Source: Saccharum officinarum (lineage: Eukaryota > Streptophyta > Magnoliopsida > Poales > Poaceae). From it: a stretch of 64,000 nt of DNA. Positions 25,301 through 36,339 of the stretch are shown here, piece by piece; the stretch's first letter is position 1, and the number at the start of each line of letters is the position of its first letter. Position numbers and translations under genes: made by a program. The DNA is taken from positions 17,587,553 to 17,651,552 of the forward strand of contig CM036199.1 of assembly GCA_020631735.1 (NCBI GenBank), in the 5' to 3' direction. The notes beneath the pieces were generated by a model. That model did no database searches and had not been told where the DNA came from. It worked only from the letters and a program-made list of their open reading frames with translations.

Positions 25301-26903
25301 CATCCGCCATGTCATCGACCTTCTTTCATCAGAAAGGAAATTGATTGTTGGACATAGTTGTTTCCTAGGTAGTTCTCTTATGTGCGTACAGATACTTCCG
25401 ATCATAAATATAAGTCATATTCGTTTGTCTCAACTCTCAAGTCAGACCTTTTTCCTTAACTTTGACCAGCATTTAAATAACATATTTTTATAGATATTGC
25501 TAGTCACAATTTTAAAATTTATGATTTTCTGCCATGGAAATTTCTGCTCAGATGTTCTGCGAATTTGGACCGATAGATACCAATTGAACTGTTGATTTCT
25601 CTAACTAACTTTCCTGCTTCTTAAAATTTTCTTTTGTGTTCAAACAGATATTGCACAAGTGTACAGCAAGTTTGTAGGTCCTCTTCCATCATCTATCAAG
25701 GAATTTGCATTAAGTTTCCACAAAATTTTCCCACACATTGCAGATACCAGGCATCTTATGTCTGTCAATCAAGCAGTTCAGAAACTGATGAAGCATAAAA
25801 GCAAATCACTATCTTCAGCTTTCTCATTGTTGTGCCCTGCATCTTATTCATCTGCTGAGAAGCCATCCAGTCATTCTCCTGTGACAATTGAAGTTGAAGG
25901 AGATGAAACGACGTACGTTTTGTCTGGATCCTTGATATTTGACACACTTGCATGCTTTTGATAACATTTAACACACTTGCACAAAACTTATTTGGCATGT
26001 ACAGAGAACATTGCTGTGAGCTTTCCATTTAATTGAACCTAGTTGGTTCACAAATTAACATAGTGACCAAGTACTCTTTTGTTTGCTATGCTATCCTGCA
26101 GGTCTTCTTGCTTCATTTCAGGTGCCAAGCATGAAGCTGGGTATGATGCATACATGACTGGATGTATTTTTGCGCAGTTGTGCGCTTATCTTGGCATAAA
26201 ATTTGAGCAGTTCTCACCTCTGGATAACCTAGCAACGAACACTAAGTTGCAGAAGCACATCAATTTTTTGTCCCCTAGCTGGAACAGTGGGACAGTGATT
26301 GATTTGAGCACTGGCATGGAGAGACCAGAACCAGGTTATATGAGAAGGTACCCTGCTGCTGTGTATGATAACATCATTGTCATCTGGGGATTCCCGTCTA
26401 AGGTTAGACCAAAGGAAATTAAGGATTGCATCTGCAAAGTATTTGGTTCAGGTTCGGTTACAACCGTCTTCTCCATTGATTCCACTGCTGCCCTTGTGCA
26501 GTTCAAGAAACAAGAGTCCGTAAACGATTTCTTGGATTTGAAGGCTGTTTTGGAGAGGGCAGATAGTGCTATCTCAATTCTACACCCCCTGTCAACTATT
26601 TTGGAAGGAGGCCAAACACGAGCTGCAAAGTATGATACCTACAGAGACATCTGCAGCTCTTCTGAATCAAAATATCTCTTTGCTGATCAAGCTGAAGCAG
26701 TTTGTGCAACTTCAAAGAATCAACTCAAAGAAAATGTCGATGACAATCTTATATCTGGTGTTCTTGATGGAGTTGCACTCGCCTCTGTAACTGAGGGAGA
26801 TGGAATAATATCGGTTTCCAATAATCAAGACGTTCCTGATGTTTGTCACGATATCTTAGATGCTCTACACGATGGCAAAGCATTGTTGGGCAGACGAATG
26901 TGA
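22389..26903 (+). CDS. PARN: PARN/AHG2-type poly(A)-specific ribonuclease
   Basis: Deadenylase of the DEDD/CAF1 fold; the Arabidopsis relative AHG2 acts on mitochondrial poly(A) tails and affects ABA and salicylate responses. Exons: 22389-22771, 23618-23747, 23922-24250, 24890-25003, 25242-25368, 25648-25912, 26102-26903, with a one-base uncertainty at the exon 2 end; 716 residues. Residues 1-40 are Arg-rich then Gly/Pro-rich without acidic residues, fitting a mitochondrial presequence. Catalytic Asp and Glu are in GVDLEMSG (Asp71, Glu73); a third Asp is in CFLDIAQVY and the His/Asp pair in KHEAGYDAYMTG. After the nuclease an RRM-like segment (about AVYDNIIVIWGFPS to LVQFKKQESV) is followed by a long acidic tail. 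No lesions. The second in-frame ATG is six bases downstream. Confidence 0.93.
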
Positions 26904-27494
26904 AGCTGTTATGGGGCATCAATTAGGGCCACAGGGCCACAGGATCAATTAGAGGCATTTGATGAGTTAGAGATAGGATTAGATTTGGGTCAATTAGAGA
27001 TAGGATCGGATATGATTTGTTATGATTTGATTGGGCCTTCCTTAGGTAGCCAAAGAGTCCTCTCTCTATAAGAGAGGTGATGTACCCAGGAGGAGGGGAA
27101 TGACGAAAGAACAAACAATCCAGTTCCCCCAAATACTCCCAAATGATCAAGGATCATAACAGAAGCTAATTATTACCATCGACCTTTTTCAGCAGGTTAT
27201 TGGCCTGGCCTTTTATTTGAGGCTCACTGATTACTCTGATGTTTTGATGAGTATTCATTTTACCAGTATGTTTAGGCACAGTGCCATTTCTAGCATCCAC
27301 ACTGTGCAAGCTTTGAACTACAGAGTAAATCTATACCGAAGCCTTCTTCTTCTTCTTGATGCCATTTACAAGGATGATTAATGCATTGTTACATCGTCTT
27401 TGCTCATTGAGAGGCGTTCTAACTATCTTGGGTGTAGTGGCTGTGAACTTTTATTGAGTAAAATATTGGCGGTCCCTAGACTTGTTACAGGGTA
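26904..27494 (+). other. PARN 3' flank
   Basis: Holds the likely 3' untranslated region. GGGCCACAGGGCCACAGGAT and the repeated TAGAGATAGGAT units at 26930-27010 are short local duplications. No other gene is visible. Confidence 0.5.
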
Positions 27495-27751
27495 CTCCTT
27501 CGATACTAGTAATTCAAGTTGTTTTGGACAAGGCTTAGGTCAAACATTGAGAATACAAATCATCAATAACTTTTAAGTTATTGAGTTTAAAAATGTGAAA
27601 ACCATATCAATAGATTTATCTTGAAAAGTACTTTTATAAAAATATACATATATCACTTTCCAATAAATATTTTTTTATAAAAAAATAAGAAATCAAAGTT
27701 ATGCTTTAGAGACCGTGTCATTGTCCAAAACGAGTTGAAATATGGAGGAAG
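27495..27751. mobile_element. Stowaway MITE
   Basis: Starts CTCCTTCGATACTAG and ends AAATATGGAGGAAG with TA at 27493-27494 and 27752-27753. Sub-terminal GTTTTGGACAAGG and CCAAAACGAGTTG are mutually inverted, as in Mariner-derived Stowaway elements. 257 bp, AT-rich, non-coding. Confidence 0.85.
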
Positions 27752-27823
27752 TATATTTTAGTTCCTCAAACTCCCGGTGTATTTTCAGGTCTTCTACCCT
27801 CGAAACATGTCTTGGGTGTCATT

Positions 27824-29574
27824 TCTATACCCCTAATAATAATAAAGAGACAAAATTTTCACCATAATTTTTTTCACCATGAGCCCTCCGTCTTACATGA
27901 TCTTACGTGTAAGATGTAACCGTTCATGACTCAATCTCACGTAAGACTCAATCTCGCGTATGCACACTTACCATCCTAAACGGACTCTACGACCACTCGC
28001 GAGCGTGGATGATGGCACGACGTACGTGCTCGCGTGCGTTCTCCCACACCCACGCCACCACCTTCCCGGGGCTCCTTCTGGCACACGGTTGGCCTTCTCC
28101 CTGGCCGCCGCCGTATGGCTGCCACTGAGGCCACGTCTGCAACCTGCGAGCGGCGCGGCTGCTGCGAGCGGAGCGCTCCAGCGACGCACCGGTACGCAGC
28201 AGCAGCTGCTGCTGAGGCCTCGGACCTCGGGCGCGGCTGCGCTCGCGCGGGCGTGGGGCGTTCCGCGTGCGTCATGCGGTCGCTGAGCGGCAAGCGCGAC
28301 GACGGATGGGGGATGCCGATGCAGAGACTGTTGGGGTCGTCTAGGTCCTTGATTGGGGATTTGGGGCACAATCCAGTTCGGCCAACCTGTTTTTCACCCC
28401 TAGACGCCGACGACGAGCCTCTGCCCGGAATCTAGCGCTGACTTCCCGGCCGTCGTATGATTCGCGCGACTGAAGAACGAGAAGGAGTTGAATGTAATTA
28501 GAAACAAATAGCGGGGCTCCAGATGCAAAGATAACAGAGACAAAGAAATAGTGGAAGGGCTTAAACGGTTTTAGAAATAATTTTAGGTTTCCCTATGCAA
28601 AACATACATTTTCTATTTATTTTTTCCTTGGGCCTGTTGTATTGGGCCTCGGATTCGGTCCGAGTTGGCTGCGCTGTGGTCTGGGCCGAAGCCCATGGCG
28701 CAGCCGTACAGTAGCATTTTTCCTTTTTTTCTGTTTTCTTTTCTTTTAAACCAGTTGAGAATTCTAAAAATTATAGAAAATCATAGAAAACTCAAAAAAA
28801 ACCAAACCAGTTTTGTTAAACTACTTTTGACTAGGGCTACACAGTAAACATATATTATGATATGCTTTAGTATAAAGATTTTGTTATATCTATCTATATT
28901 TTATATAATTAATTCATAGATGGAGTTTATATAGTCGTGTTGTGGTGAAATTTTTATCTATATATGTATGCTCTCACCGCGCGTTGTAGATATAGTTATT
29001 AAAAAGTCAATTTCAGACTCTTTTATTGATCCACTCTCCCTAACTACCTAATAGTGTAGTTTCTTTCATCCAAAATTATATAACATGTGCTCATGTGAGT
29101 TAGAATAGCTAACATCTAGTGTGATACTGAGTTCGATTCCGAGATATATTGGGTTGTGTATATGATCTGGACTGATGAACCATCTTTATACAATTTAGAA
29201 CAAGTCATGTCTAAGAGATGGTTAAGTTTTGTGTTAGCCAATGGTGACAGCTTAACTTGGTCTGGGTAATTAGAGGGTCGTCAAAGGCCAAATCAGACCA
29301 GAGCCAGTGGCTAACTAGCGCAGCTGGGGCATAGCGCCAGCTGTGTGCAATTATTTCAACCCTCACCCTAAATGGCACGGACAATATAAAGGGGCTGGGA
29401 GAAAGGAAATAGGCACGTGACGAAAAAACCACGAAGATAGGAGGAAACAACTATTGAATGTGGAAAGTTAGTTGGAGAAGAATTTTAGCAACTTCTTATT
29501 TGTAATCTCTGTGTATTGCCACAAATAATGCAATAAATTATTCTCCCGTTGCAACACACGAGCATATTTGCTAG
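27824..29574 (+). mobile_element. Non-autonomous Helitron 1
   Basis: The 5' end TCTATACCCCTAATAATAAT fits the grass Helitron 5' consensus (TC, then an AT-rich TATA/TAATAA motif). The 3' end CCGTTGCAACACACGAGC is followed by ATATTTG and CTAG at 29571-29574, followed by T. No Rep/helicase frame is present, so it is non-autonomous. It contains a GC-rich island (27960-28440) unlike the AT-rich remainder. It directly abuts Helitron 2. The base before the 5' TC is T and not the expected A, so the exact left end is less sure. Confidence 0.7.
27960..28440. other. GC-rich possible captured gene fragment in Helitron 1
   Basis: A 480-bp GC-rich island with open frames on both strands, for example 28034-28435 (+, 133 residues) and 27968-28369 (-, 133 residues). 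Neither shows a domain I recognise. Grass Helitrons often carry captured exons or promoter pieces; the base composition makes that likely, but the donor gene is unknown and either frame may be spurious. Confidence 0.4.
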
Positions 29575-30490
29575 TCTATACCTAATAATAAATTGTGAAA
29601 AATTCTATATATTTTTTAGTTTCCACCATAAATTTCTGTCTGCCAGGTGGTCTGGGCTTTCTCGCGGCCCAATTTAGCCAGTCCAATGACCCACTCTAGC
29701 ATGTGGTCCGAATAATTCCTGGTAGCAAAAAAATGTGCCACCGGTGAGATTCGAACCCTAGGCACTAGCATTGATAAACAAACTGCCTACCACCACACTA
29801 CGACATGTCATGTGTTACAATAATACTTTTATATTTATTAGGTAAAACTTCTGCCATATAAATTTTCTTTCATTTGATTTTTTGTTGGCCTTCCATCCGA
29901 TTTCTTTTTTTGTTGCATCAGTTATCCTCATATGTGGTTTTTTTGATTGATTTTTTAAGAATAATTATTATGAATTTTTGAACCCTGATTTTTATTTACA
30001 ATTTTTCTACTACCAAGTTGTTAACATAATTTTGATTAGAAAATATTCAAACCTAGATTAACATGTGATTCACCTAATCAAAATGTGAGTAGAAAATTGA
30101 AATAGTTTATTGTCTAATCTGGTCTAAATCATCAACGACGGCTAGCATGCGAAAACTCAACTCAAGTGAGTTTTCCATCTAACTCTTTGTTGGCATTAAT
30201 ATGCTGCCGCATCAAGAAGGTGAGTCCGGACGCCATCCATAATAGCTCCACATCTATAAACGACACTGTCTCACCAAAAAGACGAGTCTAGATGTCATCG
30301 TGGCCGGCTCCCCATCTACACCAATGATATACGCCTAATGCACGTAATGTGGTCATCATAAGATAAATTAAAGCTTTTAAAGTTTATAGAAAGGGTAAAA
30401 CATAAATACATATATATAATTTTATCATCGTTTGCTATTAACGTTTGATAGCTTTTTTTTCCTGTTGTAACGTACGGACATCTTTGCTAG
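29575..30490 (+). mobile_element. Non-autonomous Helitron 2
   Basis: Begins TCTATACCTAATAATAAAT immediately after the CTAG of Helitron 1 and ends TGTTGTAACGTACGGACATC, TTTG, CTAG at 30487-30490, followed by T. No coding potential for Rep/Hel. GATTCGAACC at 29748-29757 is, on the minus strand, a tRNA B-box-like motif, but no tRNA cloverleaf was found around it. Confidence 0.72.
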
Positions 30491-30776
30491 TAGGTTCTAA
30501 AATCTAAAAATATCCATTCCAAAAAAATCTTAAAATACCATGTGAGCCCCCGTCTCCTAATTTGTTCGGACCTTCTCCATGCCTTGACTTGGTGGGCTGT
30601 TTTGGATTCTTGTGGCTTAGACCAGTGGGTCTCACATATGGATAAAGCCCACATGTTGACCTATGGTGAGATTGGGGGCTGCTAGGGTCCGAGCATTTGA
30701 ACCGTATGCTCGCGTCGGCCGACAAATAATTTTCGCCAGGCTGGCAGGCGCAAGCATTAGTGGGTCATTTCTTTAG

Positions 30777-31273
30777 GGTGCGTTTGGTATCCTGCACGAG
30801 GCCTGGGCCAGGCCCCTCGGATGCATGCGCTCGCGTTTGGTTGGCGGGACAGATCATTGGGCCAGGCTCGCACGGTACTCAAAGCATGAAAGATGCTGCA
30901 TCTAGAGAAACGCTAGAATCGGCCGTATCCAGTGAGCCAGGCTCGCGCGGTGCATGATTAGCACAGTTAATGACGTCATTAGCGTATAATTAGTGAATAT
31001 TAAGTGATTTCAAATCAATTAAGATTGGATTAGGTAAATTAAAATTTATTATGGCACAATATCATAAATAATTAATATTTTAGTATTTATTTTGACATAT
31101 ATGTGTTACATGATTTATACTCATGCAGGCAACCAAACGACTTCTCTTCCGAACTAGGCTACCTGTATGCAATGAACCAAACATAAGAGGCTGCATGCGC
31201 TCAGCCTGGATGGGGTGAGCCAGGCCCATAGATACGGGCCAGGCTACCTACATGCGAGCAACCAAACAGGCCC
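30777..31273. mobile_element. 497-bp MITE with TAG target duplication
   Basis: Ends GGTGCGTTTGGTATC and GCAACCAAACAGGCCC are inverted, with TAG at 30774-30776 and 31274-31276. The interior has repeated GGGCCAGGCT / AGCCAGGC(C/T) words near both ends. No transposase. Family unassigned (PIF/Harbinger-like by the 3-bp duplication). Confidence 0.65.
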
Positions 31274-31405
31274 TAGTGGTCGTGTGCGGCCCATGCATCT
31301 CGCGTTGTTGCGTCCAGAAAACCCTAGTTTGATTTTAATAATTAATAAAATTTAGAGACTAATCATTATGTTAAGTGTGTAGACATGAAATGATAGTCTC
31401 AGGAT

Positions 31406-34400
31406 TGTAACGCCCTAGGTGTTAAGCATGCATTAGCAATTGCAAATCTTGAGCATAATCATCATTATGCATAAATAAGCATCACATGAAATAATAAATT
31501 GAAACAGATTTTTGAAACATGCATGTTGCAATATTTTATTTCAATAGATTTAATGTTATGTTGATGTTTGTCATGCCTTATATGTGTTTGTTTGAGTAGA
31601 TAAACAACTTAAAGTGTTTAGCAAACATTTTGGAGCAAGTTTGGTATTCAAAAGTTTCTCAAAATTTGCTTTTAAAAATAAGTTAGAAAAATGAGTTTTT
31701 GAATTAAAATAAACTTTGAATCTCTAATTCAAAATTTATTTGGAATTTCAAATTTTGCCCTAAAGCAAAGTTGTAGAGAATTAAATTCTAAATAACTTTT
31801 ATTTTGGGACCAACTTGTGAAACTGGATTTTTGTTGCTCAAAAATGTGAAAATGTTGCTGTTCTTCATAAAATAAAATGAAAAATGTTTTCTTTTCCTAT
31901 TCGGGCCGCCGCCCCGCTTTCGGCCCGGCCGCTCACCCTGACCGTATCCTTATCGCCCCCGCGCGCGGTGTGCCCTGACCGGCCGCAGAGCTCGGCGGCC
32001 GCGTGTCAGGACGCCGTAGCCATCGCTCCCCGCGTGGACATTGTGGCCCACGCAACTGTGTTTGCCTTCACCCACGCCACCAACTCGCTCAGCCGCACTC
32101 GCCCACACCTTCTCCCTCTCCTCCTCACTTCGCTCTCGCCTCCTCAGCGCCAACGCAGCGCAGCGCCACCGCAAGCCGCCGCACCACTGCGTCGGCGTCA
32201 AGCGCCCTCCCCGCCGTGCCATTCCCCGATTCCGCTTGCCCACGGTTCCGTCTCGACCTCCGCCATCCCGTGCGCACGCTCTCGCCCTCGTTTTCGCCGC
32301 GGTAAGGCTAGAGCATGTGTTTCCCCTCCGCGGCAGCGCCATGGCCGCCGAGCTTGGCCCTCTGTGGCTAGAGCTCCCTTCTTCCTCTTCCCTCCATTTT
32401 TCTACGATTTTGCGCTCGCCTTGACCTCGCGGACCCCGCGCGCACCTCGCCTACCTTCGCCATGGCCGGGATCGGCGTACCACCGGTGAGCCGCGCCGGC
32501 GCATCGCCATGCAAGCCGTCGAGCTCAACCGCGAGCTCCTCTGGCGCCTAAGGCTAGCACATTGGGTTCGCCTCTTCGCGGGGATGCCACTGGTGGTGAC
32601 CTCACCGCCGGCGAGCTCATCGGCGGCGAGACCAGCGCGGTCGGCGCCTCCCCTGACACTGTGTGGCTGGCAAGTGGGGCCGGTTGACCTGCAGGCCCCC
32701 CTGTCTGTCTCTCTGTGCCCGCTGGGTGCACTGCGCCGGGTGTACTTATCATTTCAGCGCGTGTTTTTGGAAAAGGATTTCAGAAATCATTTTCTAGAAA
32801 ATAGTTAAATGCTTGTTTATTTCATAACTCGAAGAATATGGTCCAAAAATTATGAAACAAATTTTGTTGTGATCCTCATGACTAGATCTACAGTATAAAA
32901 ATATTGCATGATGATTTTGTGATACTTTTCTATTGAGCTTTATTTAATTCTTGAAATTGATGTTTTCTTAGTAAACGCATAGTAAATAGAATAATTATCA
33001 GAAAAATATGATTCTAGTTTTGTTAGTCTTCTTGTATAAAAAATATATGTCATGCATGTTCTGTAGAAAAATTTTGATGTGTAGTTCAAGTGCCTTTATT
33101 GGCTGATTTTTATTATTTTTGCTAGAGAGAGAAATTTGTATAAAACATGCATATGATAATTTTTGTACAGTGTTTGTTTACTGGGTAGAACATAGAAAAA
33201 ATGCTAAATCTGTTGTTTGATACTTTTCATAGAACAAAGTATTTTCAAGCTCATTTATATCCCTTATCTTGTTATTTTTGTGTAGGCAGTTTTACTTATC
33301 CAATTACCATAGAAATTTTATGGTAGGCTAATTATGGTGTGACTATGGCACTGTAATTTTTATAGATTTTTATATGCACTAGAAATATATGTTGCTATTG
33401 TAACCCTAGTTTAAAAGTGAAATAAAATAATATTCTTTATGTATGATTAGTTTAGTGGTGAAGCTTTGGTGTATCTTTGAAGCATCAAATCACTTGCTGA
33501 TGTCACTTGTCTTGTTAGTGTAGTTATGATTGATAAAGTGTAGTAGCACTTGTGTTAGGGTTATATAGTAGTTAGTGGAGAAGTAGCAGGGATTTTTAGT
33601 AGAAAAGAATGCAGTAGATGACATGTATTCGTAATAACTAATCTTGGATGATGTTGACTACCTTGTAGAAAGGTTTTACCTCTGGTCTATTCAATAAGTT
33701 TCAATGTGTTCATCTGCATATCATGCCATCGTGATCATCACATGCCATCGCTTTCGATGCACCATTTGCATATTTACTTATACACTCGCATCATACATGA
33801 TCGCAGGAGGACGTGCTAGTAGCAGTGCAAGAGGAACAGACCGGGTCCGATCCACAAGAAATTCAGACACAGGAGGTGGCAGAGGTAGAGGAGTAAGAAG
33901 AGGATCTACCTGAGTGTGTGGACCACCAACCCATTTCCTTCAAACGAGGCAAGCCCCGGAGCATTCTAAGTCTCCGACTTTATAAAAGCAATCCTTTATA
34001 TATATATATATAAGTTTTATATATGGTTGCATTAAGTTATATGAGTTGGGTGAAACTGTTGATGTATTTATTACTATTCTTGCCTATATTATTACCTACT
34101 TACCCTGTTAAGTTTAGGATCGAATACTGCTTAGCCCTACTTAGACCGGTAGCGATCGGTGATTTTCGGTCACCTGCAATAATAGGTGGTTACTAGAATA
34201 CTTTAGCTATGGGATGGATGATATCCTGGAAATAACCATGTGTTGATGGAAAATTAGAGACCAGATGAAAAAGTTGGAGGCAACCAGACATGGTTCTGGG
34301 GTGCTATTAGTTTTCCGTCTGTGTCGGTTAAGGACCGATTATTACTCGTCCCTCTTGTCGTGTTGAACGCATGTCTCACATTTAGCTGGCCGAATAAAGT

Positions 34401-35075
34401 ACTTTTTGACCGCAAAGCTAGTGGCATTATTTGGGCCGGGATCTACACGGGTGCGCGTACTGGTGCTATAGGAGTATGACGGGGACGCGAAGAGTGAGCG
34501 TAAGGTGCATCCTGGCTGTCGAGCGGTCCCTGGGTACTATGGCTCCAGTTTGTCCTGTGACATTTACCTAGATAGTGTCATTGGTGATCTGTAGCTCACT
34601 TTAGCGGGTGAGTGTGGTTTGTATGAGGAATAAATCACCAGCTAGTTAGGAATCGATTCGAATCGCCATCGCTCTTGGATAGTGAGCACTTGACTCGAGT
34701 TATGACATCGTAGTAATGATGATGAAACATTGATGGTTATATGGATAATGTTGGAAATGCTAAATACAAGTGGTAACTGGATGTTATTGGTTAATCAAGT
34801 GATTGCTATAGCATAGGTGCTTGCTTAGATTAATAGTTATAATAAAGATAATGCAAAGTACTTAAAATAGTTTATTCATGATAGTTTATTACTATTCTTG
34901 CCTACATTATTACCTACTTACCCTGTTAAGTTTAGGATCAAATACTGCTTAGCCCTGCTTAGACCGGTAGTGATCGGTGATTTCCGGTCACCTGCAATAA
35001 TAGGTGGTTACTGGAATACTTTAGCTATGTGATGGATGATATTTTGGAAATAACCATGTGTTGATGGAAAATTAT
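31406..35075 (+). mobile_element. Tekay-like LTR, rearranged
   Basis: Starts TGTAACGCCCTAGG; the order of an AT-rich head, a GC-rich middle (31890-32760), a long AT-rich part and a GGCAAGCCCCGGAGC segment near 33950 is that of long grass Gypsy LTRs. No retroviral frame is present; the open frames in the GC-rich middle occur on both strands and match nothing. A 188-bp segment at 34067-34255 recurs at 34886-35074. The right end and target duplication were not found. Confidence 0.5.
34067..35074. repeat. Direct repeat of 188 bp inside the LTR block
   Basis: Copy 1 (34067-34255) and copy 2 (34886-35074) share TTTATTACTATTCTTGCCTA through GTTGATGGAAAATTA with only scattered changes. The intervening 630 bases are LTR-like sequence. 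This may reflect a tandem duplication or two overlapping LTR pieces. Confidence 0.8.
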
Positions 35076-35084
35076 TTTTAGGAA

Positions 35085-36165
35085 CTCGAAGGACTTTTAT
35101 TACGTATAAATATTTATCTATCCATCGAATCTTTGGGAAACCTTTGCGGCAAGCTATTCTCCAACTTCAAGATCGTCAATATTGCTCCCAACCACCAAAT
35201 GGACCTTTTCATCTGCAAACAGGGGGGATGAAACCCCTCCTTGAGTACTGGTGAAGGTTCATCCACCTACAAGCTGTCACCCTAAACATAACCAACGAAG
35301 TAGTTATCCTCGCCGTAGTCAATGGTCTGTGTTCTAGGACCTACTCCTCAAGAATCACAAGGAAACCAGCAACAACTACCGTAGAATTACATGAGGTCAT
35401 GAAAAAATACTGCAGGGCCGATGCTGATTTCAGAATGAAGTCCGAAGAAGGGTCAGATCCAGCGGTGGGGTGGGCGGGGCTCTAGTCCCTCTTTGGCCAC
35501 TGAACTCATGGAGCCCCCTTAGCCCCCTCTGAATTTTTGCCATTGATGCGCCTTGAGGAGGCTGAAGCTGTCTGAGGTTGAAGAAGCCCCTAGACATTTT
35601 TCAGGATCCGTCCCTAGTCCGAAGCACAAAGATCCCAAACTAGACATCTACCATGGCCATAGCACAAACCACCATACCCTCAAGATGAGCTCATCAGTGT
35701 CAACGCCATGGACAACACAACCTTCGCTAAACCAAAAGCAACAATAGCCGCAAATGAACCTAGAGCCAACCCCACAAACAAACCTCCGTCAAAGGGCCCC
35801 TCGAAACTGTATTATCATTTTTGTGGCCTAGGCAAGGGCCACACCACAAAGCAAAGTGCTTGCTTTGCCAAAGTGAAAGAGTTTCAAGAATCCCAGCAGG
35901 CGGCATCTGCACCAAAACCAGTCAACCACACATGAAGGCAACCAAACCAAACACCTAACCCACCCTACCATTATACCCCATCAAACTACGGTTTACCTTC
36001 GCAACAACCATCCCACCCTTAATCAAGCTAGACAACCATCCACCACCCATATCAAACGTATAACAGCTTCGACACACACCACCACCCTTTCCCATACTAC
36101 CCACACACACCCTCACAAGCCTACAAAGTAACACACCCACCGACTAAGAGTGTGTCCTTAGATTA
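35085..36165 (+). pseudogene. Decayed Gypsy gag relic
   Basis: Broken frames resemble a plant Gypsy gag: a capsid-like part (LAVVNGLCSRTYSS, then TTVELHEVMKKYCRADADF) at about 35290-35440, a Cys/His segment YYHFCGLGKGHTTK with a later Cys (a poor zinc knuckle) near 35810-35870, and a Pro/Tyr-rich tail to about 36160. Frame changes, stops and a foreign-looking insert at 35460-35610 show that it is dead. It was part of a retrotransposon, not a host gene. Confidence 0.6.
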
Positions 36166-36339
36166 TTAGCAACCATGTTTTATTCATTATCCAACATTCT
36201 ATGTAAGCACCTGTTCTATATTCAAGTAAGGGTTGAGCAATCAGAGCCATTTTTTCATCTTTCATATGCCAGTTCTTACTATGGTGCCAGAGCATAGTCA
36301 AATCGTACTGTCATGTAGAAACGACAATTCGTGAATCAA

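Noticed and set aside
27968..28371. Two overlapping minus-strand frames of about 130 residues
   Set aside because: They overlap each other and a plus-strand frame in GC-rich DNA; no domain or codon preference favours any of them.
29748..29757. Possible tRNA gene
   Set aside because: Only a B-box-like motif is present; no acceptor stem, D-arm or anticodon arm could be fitted around it.
31884..32808. Open frames up to 201 residues on both strands
   Set aside because: The region is the GC-rich part of a long LTR; the frames are Pro/Arg/Ser-rich and match no family.
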